This document shows, piece by piece, positions 1 to 7,452 of a stretch of DNA of 19,595 bases. The notes below the pieces were generated by a model. That model was not told the DNA's origin. It saw only the letters and a list, made by a program, of their open reading frames with translations, and searched no databases. This DNA comes from Bacteroidales bacterium UBA1176 (GTDB taxonomy: Bacteria > Bacteroidota > Bacteroidia > Bacteroidales > WCHB1-69). The position numbers were made by a program, and so were the translations under genes. Location of the stretch: contig DBYW01000026.1 in assembly GCA_002311645.1 (NCBI GenBank), positions 68,676-88,270 of the forward strand, written 5' to 3'. The first letter of the stretch is position 1, and each line of letters begins with the position of its first letter.

Positions 1-512
1 TGGATTTTATGCTGTGGCGAATCTCCAAAGCGGAGAAGCCCGAGGTGGACTGGCCTACGATTGAGAAAGAGATCCAAGAAAAGGTTGGCGAAATACAACA
101 TCGTGACATCCTCGGTTTTGACCAAGTCGCTTTTGTGGTCAATGGGGTGAAACTCTCTTTTTTTGTAAGCAACAATTATTCCCCTGTCAACCAAAGAATT
201 GAATATCAAGGAAATATATATATAGCCGATATACCTGCCATCCTTGCCATGAAGATGGAAGTGATGCTTCGCAGGCTTAAATACAGAGACTACTATGATA
301 TTTACTCTATTGTGAAAGCCGGGCACTCCCTACGTGAGGGTATCGAAGCGGCTGTGAAATATTCCGGACATAAACTCTCTTCCAAGTCCTTGATGATAAT
401 GCTTTCAACCAACCGGATTCCTTTTGACAACGACTTTTCGCAAAAGAGTCCGATGTATGATGTCTCTACAGAGACGATGCGTGAATTTTTGGTAAAGCAT
501 CTTAACGAGTGA
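1..512 (+). CDS. AbiEii-like nucleotidyltransferase, 3' part (5' end outside window)
   Basis: The reading frame is open from the first base (codons for Asp-Phe precede the first Met at 9), so the gene starts upstream and the ATG at 9 is probably internal. The visible part resembles the C-terminal half of the AbiEii/AbiGii toxin family. That family is MNT-type nucleotidyltransferases, known mostly as the toxin half of AbiE phage-abortive or toxin-antitoxin systems. Numbered from the Met at 9, the best match is residues 74-103, with AILAMKMEVMLRR followed by the RDYYDIY core (Arg93, Asp94, Asp97). The Asp-Phe at the left edge could be the end of the family's catalytic DxD-like motif, but the rest of that motif is not visible. 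An AbiEi antitoxin partner would normally sit directly upstream, outside the window. The family call is fairly good. An active toxin-antitoxin role is inference, because many genomes carry stand-alone copies. Confidence 0.72.
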   Translation, partial: DFMLWRISKAEKPEVDWPTIEKEIQEKVGEIQHRDILGFDQVAFVVNGVKLSFFVSNNYSPVNQRIEYQGNIYIADIPAILAMKMEVMLRRLKYRDYYDIYSIVKAGHSLREGIEAAVKYSGHKLSSKSLMIMLSTNRIPFDNDFSQKSPMYDVSTETMREFLVKHLNE

Positions 513-542
513 GGCTCTAAACCAACCAACAAAAACCAACTT

Positions 543-788
543 ATGCCTACTACCAACCATACCATACGCATTGACATCCACGGTATGTACGTGGAGGACG
601 CGCTGGAGCTTCTGCGCGAGCGGGTGGCACGTGCCCCGCGCGGAACAGAGAAGATCGTAGTGATTCACGGTTACAACCGTGGTTCCGCCTTGAAAGAGGC
701 CATCCGCAGATTCCGCGCCCCACGAGTGGTGGAGGTTGCCCCGTCATTCCTGAACGAGGGCGAAACTGTAATATGGTTGAGAAGCTAA
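543..788 (+). CDS. Small Smr-domain protein (MutS2 C-terminal type)
   Basis: An 81-aa protein that is essentially a single Smr domain, the small MutS-related fold found at the C-terminus of MutS2 and in stand-alone proteins. Some family members nick branched DNA, and bacterial ones have also been linked to mRNA cleavage on collided ribosomes. The visible signatures are the N-terminal D-x-H-G (Asp11, His13, Gly14 in IRIDIHGMYVEDALELL) and the second motif VVIHGYNRGSALKEAIRRF (His42, Gly43, Gly47), which corresponds to the family HGxGxG loop. The tyrosine and asparagine in that loop vary from the commonest form. The ATG follows an AT-rich spacer 30 bases after the AbiEii-like gene, without a Shine-Dalgarno sequence. 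The gene could be co-transcribed with its neighbour. The fold is well supported, but the substrate is unknown. Confidence 0.8.
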   Translation: MPTTNHTIRIDIHGMYVEDALELLRERVARAPRGTEKIVVIHGYNRGSALKEAIRRFRAPRVVEVAPSFLNEGETVIWLRS

Positions 789-849
789 GCCGCGCTGGAA
801 CGTCAAAAATCCGTGCAGATACGCGAGATACGTGGAAATTAAAAAAATG

Positions 850-857
850 TATCTTCG
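850..857 (+). promoter_or_regulatory. Probable -7 element of the YARHG gene promoter
   Basis: TATCTTCG fits the Bacteroidota -7 consensus TAnnTTTG at all but one fixed position and lies 14 bases before the ATG triplet run of the YARHG gene. Transcription would begin around 864, giving a very short leader. No clear -33 TTG element is visible, so this is a weaker call than the TATTTTTG promoters elsewhere in the window. Confidence 0.45.
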
Positions 858-871
858 CAGTCTAATATTCA

Positions 872-2071
872 ATGATGATGAAAAAGATTGCAATCCTATT
901 ATTCTGCTGTCTGTCAGCATTTTTTGCAACCGCCAACGATGGCGTGTTCTACGCTTCCGGCAACCAGCTGATCCCCATCACGGAGACCGACATCAGCGTG
1001 AAGAAGGAGGTGCTGACCATCAACCGGGTGGGCGACCATATCGAGGTGACCGTCTATTACGAGTTCTTCAACCCCGTGGGCGAGAAGGAGCTGCTGGTCG
1101 GGTTCGAGGCCGAGTCGCCTTACAACAGTGGCCGCGACCCCATAGCGCTGTTCCCCGACCACCCACACATGCGGAACTTCAAGGTGGTGGTGAACGGCCA
1201 ACCACTTCACTATGAGATTGCGCACGTGATGAGAGGATCATACGACGAGAACGACAGGTACATCATACCTCCCTATTACACCAATGGACAGTTCAAGGAC
1301 TGGTCGAAGAAGCAGTGCGGAGACTCCCTGAAATCGTGGGATTACATGGCTTACCCCTTCGACTACGTCTATCACTTCAAGGCAAAATTCCGTCCCGGAC
1401 TGAACATCGTCCAGCACACCTACGAATACGATCTTTCCTTCTCCGTAGGCGAGGAATTTCATTTCCCGTACGTCCTGACGGCGGCCAACCGCTGGGCCAA
1501 CCACCAAATCGACGACTTCACGTTGAACATCAACATGGGTGACCGTGAGTCGTTCCGCATCAAACAGACTTTTTTCGAAAAATCCACCGACTGGACCATC
1601 AACGGGCTCGGCATGGCCATGAATTGCGACTGGCAAACTTGGGACACCGTGAAAAACGGGGTAATTTTCCATATCCAGAAGGACGGCGTCAGCTTCCACA
1701 AGAAGAACTTCCATCCTGACGGGGAATTGCACGTGGCGAAGGATGATCTGATCATGTATATGTGGAGTGACTGGAATAACGGGCAGAGCATCTCCGAAGA
1801 GGAGAAACTCATCAAGGGGATAAAAACCCAGTATTTCTCCCTCGACACCGCCTTCATATCTGGATACTTCGAAAAGGTCCCGCAATTCACCCCCGAGCAA
1901 CGCCGCATTCTCAAGAACCTGCCCTTCGCCTATCGCGGCTACAAATTCAAGGACAAGTCGTTACGGAAATATTTCGAATCCACCGAATGGTACATCGTGA
2001 ACCCGAAATACAAAGGCGAAATGGACGGGTTCAGCGAAAAAGAGAGGAAATGGGTGGAATTTTGGAAATAA
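872..2071 (+). CDS. Secreted protein with DUF4424-like N-terminus and C-terminal YARHG domain
   Basis: A 399-aa exported protein. Residues 1-21 form a Sec signal peptide (Met-rich start, two lysines, hydrophobic core to about 18, likely cleavage after the ATA at 19-21). The mature N-terminus, about 22-180, has the look of DUF4424-type proteins: a repeated beta-strand region around DGVFYASGNQLIPITE and VTVYYEFFNPVGEKELLVG. The last 61 residues are a recognisable YARHG domain: LKNLPFAYRGYKFKDKSL, then YFESTEWY and a C-terminal aromatic segment. YARHG is a small extracellular or periplasmic domain of unknown function. The gene opens with three consecutive in-frame ATG codons (872, 875, 878); the first is used here, but the third would change little. 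It has its own probable promoter just upstream. No enzymatic motif is visible. A periplasmic or surface location is inferred from the signal peptide. Confidence 0.75.
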   Translation: MMMKKIAILLFCCLSAFFATANDGVFYASGNQLIPITETDISVKKEVLTINRVGDHIEVTVYYEFFNPVGEKELLVGFEAESPYNSGRDPIALFPDHPHMRNFKVVVNGQPLHYEIAHVMRGSYDENDRYIIPPYYTNGQFKDWSKKQCGDSLKSWDYMAYPFDYVYHFKAKFRPGLNIVQHTYEYDLSFSVGEEFHFPYVLTAANRWANHQIDDFTLNINMGDRESFRIKQTFFEKSTDWTINGLGMAMNCDWQTWDTVKNGVIFHIQKDGVSFHKKNFHPDGELHVAKDDLIMYMWSDWNNGQSISEEEKLIKGIKTQYFSLDTAFISGYFEKVPQFTPEQRRILKNLPFAYRGYKFKDKSLRKYFESTEWYIVNPKYKGEMDGFSEKERKWVEFWK

Positions 2072-2096
2072 CCTTCTAACCCTTTAACCCCAAACA

Positions 2097-3284
2097 ATGG
2101 AATCCATCAAGAAAATCTTCAAAATAGGCTACGGACCGTCCAGCAGCCACACCATGGGACCGCACCGCGCGGCTGAAATCTTCAAAGAGAGAACCCCCGA
2201 CGCAAGCGGCTACCGCGTGACCCTCTACGGCAGTCTCGCAGCTACCGGCAAGGGCCACTTCACCGACAAGACCATCATCGACGCCCTTTCGCCAAAGCCC
2301 ACCGAAATCGTCTGGAAACCCGAGATCCAGCACGAGTTTCACACCAACGCCATGCTCTTCGAATCGCTCAAGGGCGAGGAGGTGACCGACCAATGGAAAA
2401 TCTACAGCATCGGCGGCGGCGAGATAGCGGACGAACACTCCGTGATGGACCACGAGGAGCGCTATGAGGAGAACAGCATGTCGGAAATCGTGAAGTTAGT
2501 CGAAAAATACGGCATGAACTTCTGGGAATACGTGGAAAAGCACGAGGACATCGACCTCTGGGATTTCTTGGAGGAGCGTTGGAAGGTGATGCAGTCAACC
2601 ATCGAGAAAGGGTTGCAGAACGACGGGGTGCTGCCAGGCGGGCTGTACGTCAAGCGAAAAGCCACGCAGTATTACGTGAAGGCGCGCAGCTACAAGGCCT
2701 CGTTGCAAGGCCGCTGTCTCGTGTCGGCCTACGCCCTGGCTACGGCGGAGGAGAACGCCTCGGGCGGCAAGATCGTCACCGCGCCCACCTGCGGTTCGTC
2801 GGGCGTGCTTCCGGCGGTGCTCTATCACCTCAAACACAACCACGACTATAGCGACAAGTTCATCCTGAAGGCGATGGCCACAGCCGGACTCTTCGGCAAC
2901 ATCATCCGCACCAACGCTTCCCTGTCTGGAGCGGAAGTGGGCTGCCAAGGCGAAATCGGCTCTGCGTGCGCCATGGCCGCTGCCGCCGCCAACCAGCTCT
3001 TCGGCGGCTCACCACAACAGATCGAGTACGCCGCCGAGATGGGCTTGGAGCACCACCTCGGGCTTACCTGCGACCCCATCTGCGGTCTCGTGCAGATCCC
3101 CTGCATCGAACGCAACGCCTTCGCCGCCCTCCGCGCCCTAGACGCCAACCTCTTCGCTATGATGTCCGACGGCAAGCACCTCATCAGCTTCGACAAGGTG
3201 GTGAAAACGATGAATCTGACGGGCAAAGACCTGCCCAGCTTGTACAAGGAGACGGCGATGGGTGGATTGGCAATCGTGGAGTGA
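2097..3284 (+). CDS. sdaA: L-serine ammonia-lyase (iron-sulfur L-serine dehydratase, single chain)
   Basis: A 395-aa enzyme that deaminates L-serine to pyruvate and ammonia using a 4Fe-4S cluster in the cytoplasm. The N-terminal beta domain (about 1-150) begins with the typical SSSHTMGPHRAA (Ser15-Ser17, His18). The catalytic alpha domain (about 165-390) carries TAPTCGSSGVLPA (Cys232), GCQGEIGSACAMAAA (Cys283, Cys291) and GLTCDPICGLVQIPC (Cys325, Cys329, Cys336). The spacing Cys283-Cys325-Cys336 (42 and 11 residues) equals that of the cluster ligands in the Legionella type 2 enzyme. Both domains are on one chain, unlike the split Bacillus-type enzyme. The protein ends in GGLAIVE and lacks the C-terminal cysteine that caps the cluster in the Legionella enzyme. 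The gene follows the YARHG gene after 25 bases with no terminator, so read-through is possible. Confidence 0.93.
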   Translation: MESIKKIFKIGYGPSSSHTMGPHRAAEIFKERTPDASGYRVTLYGSLAATGKGHFTDKTIIDALSPKPTEIVWKPEIQHEFHTNAMLFESLKGEEVTDQWKIYSIGGGEIADEHSVMDHEERYEENSMSEIVKLVEKYGMNFWEYVEKHEDIDLWDFLEERWKVMQSTIEKGLQNDGVLPGGLYVKRKATQYYVKARSYKASLQGRCLVSAYALATAEENASGGKIVTAPTCGSSGVLPAVLYHLKHNHDYSDKFILKAMATAGLFGNIIRTNASLSGAEVGCQGEIGSACAMAAAAANQLFGGSPQQIEYAAEMGLEHHLGLTCDPICGLVQIPCIERNAFAALRALDANLFAMMSDGKHLISFDKVVKTMNLTGKDLPSLYKETAMGGLAIVE

Positions 3285-3340
3285 GACATAGCGTTTCCAT
3301 TTTAACGGCTAACAGCTAATGTCTAATAGCAAAAAAAACG

Positions 3341-3348
3341 TATTTTTG
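3341..3348 (+). promoter_or_regulatory. -7 element of the kdsA promoter
   Basis: TATTTTTG is a perfect match to the Bacteroidota -7 consensus TAnnTTTG, preceded by an A-rich run and followed by GCACCTCAAA. Transcription should start near 3355, only about 12 bases before the ATG at 3367. This position rules out the in-frame ATG at 3319 as the kdsA start. No convincing -33 element is visible. The same core plus downstream CCTCAAA recurs in front of the tRNA pair at 7445. Confidence 0.7.
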
Positions 3349-3366
3349 CACCTCAAATCTATCAAG

Positions 3367-4179
3367 ATGACAAAAGATATTCGCAAGATACTGGCTGCCG
3401 GCAACGGCAACTTCTTCCTCATTGCCGGCCCTTGTGTGGTGGAAGGGGAGGAGATAACCCTGCGCATCGCACGTGAAATCAAGGCGATATGCTCCGAGCT
3501 GGAGATCCCGTTCCTGTTCAAGGCCTCCTACAAGAAGGCCAACCGTTCCTCGCTGCACTCCTTCACCGGCATCGGCAACGAGGAGGCGCTGGCCGTGCTG
3601 CGCAAGGTGAAAGAGACACTTGACGTGCCCATCGTCACCGACATCCACACAGAGCCCGAAGCATCGTGGGCCGCCGAGGTGGCCGACGTGCTGCAGATAC
3701 CGGCGTTCCTGTGCCGCCAGACCGACCTGCTGGTGGCCGCGGCCCAAACGGGCAAGTTCATCAACATCAAGAAGGGACAGTTCCTCTCCCCGGAAGCGAT
3801 GTGCTTTGCGGTGGAGAAGGTGCGCGATGCCGGCAATCCCAACGTGATGGTGACCGAACGCGGCACCTCCTTCGGCTATCAGGACCTCATCGTGGATTTC
3901 CGCGGTGTCAAGGCACTGAAAGCCAACAACTGTCCCGTGGTGCTCGACTGCACCCACTCGCTGCAGCAGCCCAACCAGCCCGCGGGCGTGACCGGCGGGC
4001 GTCCCGACCTCATCGAGACCATCGCCAAGGCCGGTGTAGCGGTCGGCTTCGACGGCCTCTTTATGGAGACACACCCCGATCCTGCACACGCCCTTTCCGA
4101 TGGGGCCAATATGTTGCCCCTTGATGAACTGGAACCGTTGCTTGTCAAATTGTTGAAAATACGCAAAGCCATTCTATGA
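3367..4179 (+). CDS. kdsA: 2-dehydro-3-deoxyphosphooctonate aldolase (KDO-8-phosphate synthase)
   Basis: A 270-aa cytoplasmic enzyme that condenses phosphoenolpyruvate with arabinose-5-phosphate to give KDO-8-phosphate, the precursor of the KDO sugars in the lipopolysaccharide core. Motifs along the TIM barrel are FLIAGPCVVEGEE, FKASYKKANRSS (52-62), TDIHTE (91-96), IPAFLCRQTDLL (111-122), INIKKGQFLSP (132-142), RGTSFGYQDLIVDFRG, THSLQQP (196-202) and METHPDPAHALSDGANMLP. Cys23, His197, Glu234 and Asp245 match the metal ligands of the Aquifex enzyme, including the 37- and 11-residue spacings, so this is the metal-dependent class rather than the Asn-type class of E. coli. The start at 3367 is chosen because the -7 promoter element lies between it and the upstream ATG at 3319, and because it gives the usual family length. 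The stop overlaps the next gene by 4 bases. Confidence 0.95.
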   Translation: MTKDIRKILAAGNGNFFLIAGPCVVEGEEITLRIAREIKAICSELEIPFLFKASYKKANRSSLHSFTGIGNEEALAVLRKVKETLDVPIVTDIHTEPEASWAAEVADVLQIPAFLCRQTDLLVAAAQTGKFINIKKGQFLSPEAMCFAVEKVRDAGNPNVMVTERGTSFGYQDLIVDFRGVKALKANNCPVVLDCTHSLQQPNQPAGVTGGRPDLIETIAKAGVAVGFDGLFMETHPDPAHALSDGANMLPLDELEPLLVKLLKIRKAIL

Positions 4180-6227
4180 AAAACAAACGTATCCACAAAA
4201 TCATCCTCATCGCCGTAGTGGCCCTCTTCTATTGCAACACCCTGTCGCTTGACTATGCCCTTGACGACAGAATGATGATGATGGAAAGCGAGTATACCCT
4301 CGACGGTAGTTGGGACAGCGTGAAAAAAATCCTTACCACAGACTCGTTCACGGGGTATTTCGGAAATGATCAAACCATCGTGGTTGGAGGACGTTACCGC
4401 CCGATGTCACAGTTGACTTTTATGTTGGAATTCAAGCTCTTCGGCAAGAAAATCAAGGAGCAGATCGGCGATGTGCACGATTTCGACAATGTGCACAACC
4501 CTGACCATGAGGAGTTCTTTGTGGGCTCATTCCTGGCTATGTTCAGCCATCTGATGAATGTGGTTTACTTCATGCTGCTCTGCCTGTTGGTGTATGAGGT
4601 GCTTGCCAAATTGTTTCGGAAATACCAGGGCGACAAATGGTTCCAGTCGCTGGCTTTTCTGGCGGCGGTGCTCTTCGCCCTGCACCCCATCCATACCGAG
4701 GCGGTGGCCAATGCCAAGGGCCGCGACGAGATTTTCGCGATGCTCGGCGCAATGACAGCCCTCTGGTGCAGTCTCCAATATGTGGACACCCGCAAATGGT
4801 GGTATCTTGTACTTAGTCTGTTAGCCATCACTTTCGGCCTTTTCTCCAAGGAAAACGCCATCACCTTCCTGGCAGTCGTGCCCCTCACGCTCTTTTTCTA
4901 TTCCAGCGACAACAAGAAAAAAATTGATTATCTCACAACCCTGCTGCCACTTGTCGTCGGCAGTGTCTTCTTCGTGTGGGTGCGCAGTCAGGTGTTAGGC
5001 GGATTTATGCCAGAAGACACCACCAAAAATATCCTCAACAATCCCTTTGTTCACTCCACCAAGGTGCAGGAGATTGCCACGGTGCTCGTCACGTGGGCTA
5101 TTTACTTCAAACTCCTCTTTTTCCCGCATCCGCTTACGCACGACTATTATCCCAAACAAATCGCCATCACCGATTTCTCCAACCCGCTGGTATGGGTGGT
5201 TCTCGCTGGCTGCATTGCATTGATGGTGTATGCACTCCTGAATCTCAAGAAAAAATCTGTCGTTGCATACGGCATCTTGTTCTTTGTGATCACCTTCTCC
5301 ATCACCTCCAACTTGCTCTTCAATGTGGGCACGTTTATGAATGAACGTTTCGTCTTTATTCCATCCATGGGATTTACGCTGATTATTGGCTATTGGCTCT
5401 ATTTGTTGGCTACCTCCAAGAACGCTTCGCTGCAGAAACTTTCTGTCGGCATCCTGGCGGTCGTCGGACTGCTTTTCGGCATCAAGACGTTCACCCGCAA
5501 TTTCGTCTGGGAAAATGATTTCAAACTCTTCCTGACCGACGTAAAGACTTCGCGCGAGAGCATCAAATGCAACATCTCGGCGGGTGGCAGCAAGCTGCAG
5601 ATGTGGAAAAAGAGCCACAAGGAGCGCGACAAGGTGGAGGCCTACCGTTATCTGGAAAAGGCGCTCGAGTTGGACGACCACGCCCTCAACGCCTACCTGT
5701 TGCTCGGCGAGCTGATGTTCCTCGACGGCAACAAGAGCGGGTCGTATCAAGCCTATCGCAATGCGGCACTCATCGACCCCAATAACAAATTGGCGCAAGA
5801 CAACCTTGCTTTGGTTACCTCCGTTGCGGAAGACGACTTGCTCAAGCCGATTATGAATCTGTTGGACGAGGGAATTGCCCAACAAAGCATGGAGAAAGTG
5901 AACGAAGCTAATCGGCAAATAGACGAATATCTGCAGGAACATCCTGAAAGCCTCATTGCTACCAACATCAAGGGAAATATTGTCGGACGGGGCATGGGAC
6001 GTCTCGATGACGCCATCGCTATTTACGAGCAAATCATCGCGAAGGATCCCACGTTTGCCAGTGCCTACGAGAATATGGGCATCGCGTATGCCATACAGGG
6101 CGATTTCGACCGCGCCGAAAGTTTGTTCAATAAGGCTCTAAAATACTCTCCTGGTAATCAAAACATACTGTTTAATTTGGAAAGCCTGAAAAAAGACAGG
6201 GCGGCAAGGGTACAGGCAAAACAATAG
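4176..6227 (+). CDS. TMTC-like GT-C membrane glycosyltransferase with C-terminal TPR repeats
   Basis: A 683-aa multispanning protein. The N-terminal about 440 residues carry the landmarks of the TMTC/GT-C family of polyprenyl-sugar-dependent O-mannosyltransferases. The first membrane helix (about 8-24) is followed by an Asp-Asp pair (30-31). Further landmarks are GRYRPMSQLTF (72-82), LHPIHTEAVANAKGRDE (169-185), LFSKENAITFL (222-232), NERFVFIPSMGF (389-400) and RNFVWENDFKLF (441-452). I count about ten hydrophobic segments. Residues from about 487 to 545 and 594 to 672 look like tetratricopeptide repeats, presumably on the periplasmic side for protein contact. The ATG overlaps the kdsA stop (ATGA), so the two genes are translationally coupled. 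Addition of a lipid-linked sugar, possibly mannose, to a periplasmic protein or envelope glycan is inferred from the family; donor and acceptor are unknown. Confidence 0.78.
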   Translation: MKNKRIHKIILIAVVALFYCNTLSLDYALDDRMMMMESEYTLDGSWDSVKKILTTDSFTGYFGNDQTIVVGGRYRPMSQLTFMLEFKLFGKKIKEQIGDVHDFDNVHNPDHEEFFVGSFLAMFSHLMNVVYFMLLCLLVYEVLAKLFRKYQGDKWFQSLAFLAAVLFALHPIHTEAVANAKGRDEIFAMLGAMTALWCSLQYVDTRKWWYLVLSLLAITFGLFSKENAITFLAVVPLTLFFYSSDNKKKIDYLTTLLPLVVGSVFFVWVRSQVLGGFMPEDTTKNILNNPFVHSTKVQEIATVLVTWAIYFKLLFFPHPLTHDYYPKQIAITDFSNPLVWVVLAGCIALMVYALLNLKKKSVVAYGILFFVITFSITSNLLFNVGTFMNERFVFIPSMGFTLIIGYWLYLLATSKNASLQKLSVGILAVVGLLFGIKTFTRNFVWENDFKLFLTDVKTSRESIKCNISAGGSKLQMWKKSHKERDKVEAYRYLEKALELDDHALNAYLLLGELMFLDGNKSGSYQAYRNAALIDPNNKLAQDNLALVTSVAEDDLLKPIMNLLDEGIAQQSMEKVNEANRQIDEYLQEHPESLIATNIKGNIVGRGMGRLDDAIAIYEQIIAKDPTFASAYENMGIAYAIQGDFDRAESLFNKALKYSPGNQNILFNLESLKKDRAARVQAKQ

Positions 6228-6279
6228 TCATTGATTGAAATTTCTTTATCAAAAACAAGTCAAAGTCAAAATATTTTTT

Positions 6280-6287
6280 TATTTTTG
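6280..6287 (+). promoter_or_regulatory. -7 element of the DUF4328 gene promoter
   Basis: TATTTTTG matches the TAnnTTTG consensus and is followed by CGACATCTTCAAA. Transcription would begin near 6294, leaving an AT-rich leader of about 64 bases before the ATG at 6358. No hairpin terminator for the upstream glycosyltransferase gene is visible in 6228-6279, so read-through may add to expression. Confidence 0.6.
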
Positions 6288-6357
6288 CGACATCTTCAAA
6301 TTAGGAAAAATTTGTTTTTACCACTTTGATTATTAATAACTTAAAATAAAATACGGT

Positions 6358-7302
6358 ATGAAGAAGATTACAAACAACACGATGCTGGGCAAGTTGACGA
6401 TCGTCTTGAACGTCGCAGTCCTGGTTTTCTTTATCATTTCGATGTTGATGTTGATGAAGTTTGACAAGACCAACAAAGTAGTTGTTTCGGAGCGCAACGG
6501 CTACGAGAAAGCATACGAGGAATATGCTATGGCACAGCATCCGCTCAAGCAGGACAGCGCAGAAGTGGCCTACTATCAGTACAAGATCGATACGCTGCAA
6601 CAGCGAAACCCTGCGTCCAAGGATGAACGTAAGGCATTGGCTCAAACCATTGAGGACAACAAGCAAATTCTGGCCGAGAAGGTTAAGATCCGCAACGAGC
6701 ATTTGGCACAAGTGGAAGAACTTGCCGGTTCTTATAACAGCATCAAGGCCCATTGGGATGAGATCAATGACAACAATGACAAGGCCAAACGCTCCTTTGT
6801 GATGGTGGCAATCCTCACATTGGTTCTCTTTATTTGCAAAACCATTGTCTTGGCTCATTACGGATACAAGAATTCCAAGAACCTGCACAACGTGGCTTCT
6901 TGGATGAAAGACGGTATGGCCCCGTACATGTCATACGTCTCCTGGTTCGTGCCCGTGTACAACCTGCTCAAGCCCGTCTCCTTCATCAAGGAGATTTGGG
7001 AAGAGACGGACTACGTGCTGGAGAACAAGGGAATTCTTGCCACTGATTCCAATAAGGTGGACAACTCTGGACTCTATCTCGGCATTTGGTGGGGACTGAT
7101 GCTCATCAGTGTCTTGTTGATGAATTTTGTGCTCTACAAGACCTTCTTTGCCGAAGGTGCCTTCTTCCTGAAATTCAACCATGGCAGCATCGCCATCGCG
7201 GCTATCGTGATCATGGCCTGCTGCATGTTGTTGGAAACATACCTCATTCTCACCTACAATAAAAAGAACAAGTTGATGGTGGATAACGAGGAAAAACTCT
7301 AA
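6358..7302 (+). CDS. Membrane protein with coiled-coil segment and C-terminal DUF4328 domain
   Basis: A 314-aa integral membrane protein. Segments are one N-terminal helix (about 13-33), a charged alpha-helical stretch (about 40-142) that looks like a coiled coil or helical hairpin outside the membrane, and then helices at about 144-166, 239-260 and 275-299. Residues 180-215, with SWMKDG, MSYVSWFVPVYNLLKPVSF and KEIWEETDYVL, match the conserved core of DUF4328, a family of unknown function whose hallmark is the WFVP-x-x-N-L-x-x-P loop. Most DUF4328 proteins lack the long helical insertion near the N-terminus. The gene stands alone between its own promoter and a strong intrinsic terminator. 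The start is the first ATG after the promoter; no Shine-Dalgarno sequence is present. I cannot assign a function. The domain call is good. Confidence 0.72.
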   Translation: MKKITNNTMLGKLTIVLNVAVLVFFIISMLMLMKFDKTNKVVVSERNGYEKAYEEYAMAQHPLKQDSAEVAYYQYKIDTLQQRNPASKDERKALAQTIEDNKQILAEKVKIRNEHLAQVEELAGSYNSIKAHWDEINDNNDKAKRSFVMVAILTLVLFICKTIVLAHYGYKNSKNLHNVASWMKDGMAPYMSYVSWFVPVYNLLKPVSFIKEIWEETDYVLENKGILATDSNKVDNSGLYLGIWWGLMLISVLLMNFVLYKTFFAEGAFFLKFNHGSIAIAAIVIMACCMLLETYLILTYNKKNKLMVDNEEKL

Positions 7303-7329
7303 AAGGGCAATCTTTTTTCGATATACCGA

Positions 7330-7356
7330 AGCCTCCCATACAGGGAGGCTTTTTTT
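7330..7356 (+). terminator. Intrinsic terminator of the DUF4328 gene
   Basis: A perfect 8-bp stem, AGCCTCCC paired with GGGAGGCT, with the 5-base loop ATACA, runs directly into a tract of seven T (7350-7356). It lies 27 bases after the stop codon and separates the left gene block from the tRNA pair. Confidence 0.92.
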
Positions 7357-7444
7357 ATGCGGTTGTTTAAAATGTTGTCATAGTTGACGTTGCGTGCCTA
7401 TTATTTTTTTTAGAGAAAAATAGGGGATGGAAACGAAAAAAGTG

Positions 7445-7452
7445 TATTTTTG
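7445..7452 (+). promoter_or_regulatory. -7 element of the tRNA-Pro/tRNA-Ser promoter
   Basis: TATTTTTG is a perfect TAnnTTTG match 15 bases before the first base of tRNA-Pro, and is followed by CAACCTCAAA, nearly the same sequence as downstream of the kdsA promoter. Transcription should start near 7459 and run through both tRNAs. Confidence 0.7.

Noticed and set aside
1..512. A complete AbiE toxin-antitoxin pair at the left edge
   Set aside because: Only the C-terminal part of an AbiEii-like protein is in the window; no antitoxin gene is visible, so a working system cannot be claimed.
3319..3366. 16-residue N-terminal extension of KdsA from the ATG at 3319
   Set aside because: A consensus -7 promoter element lies inside it, and the KdsA family length fits the 3367 start.
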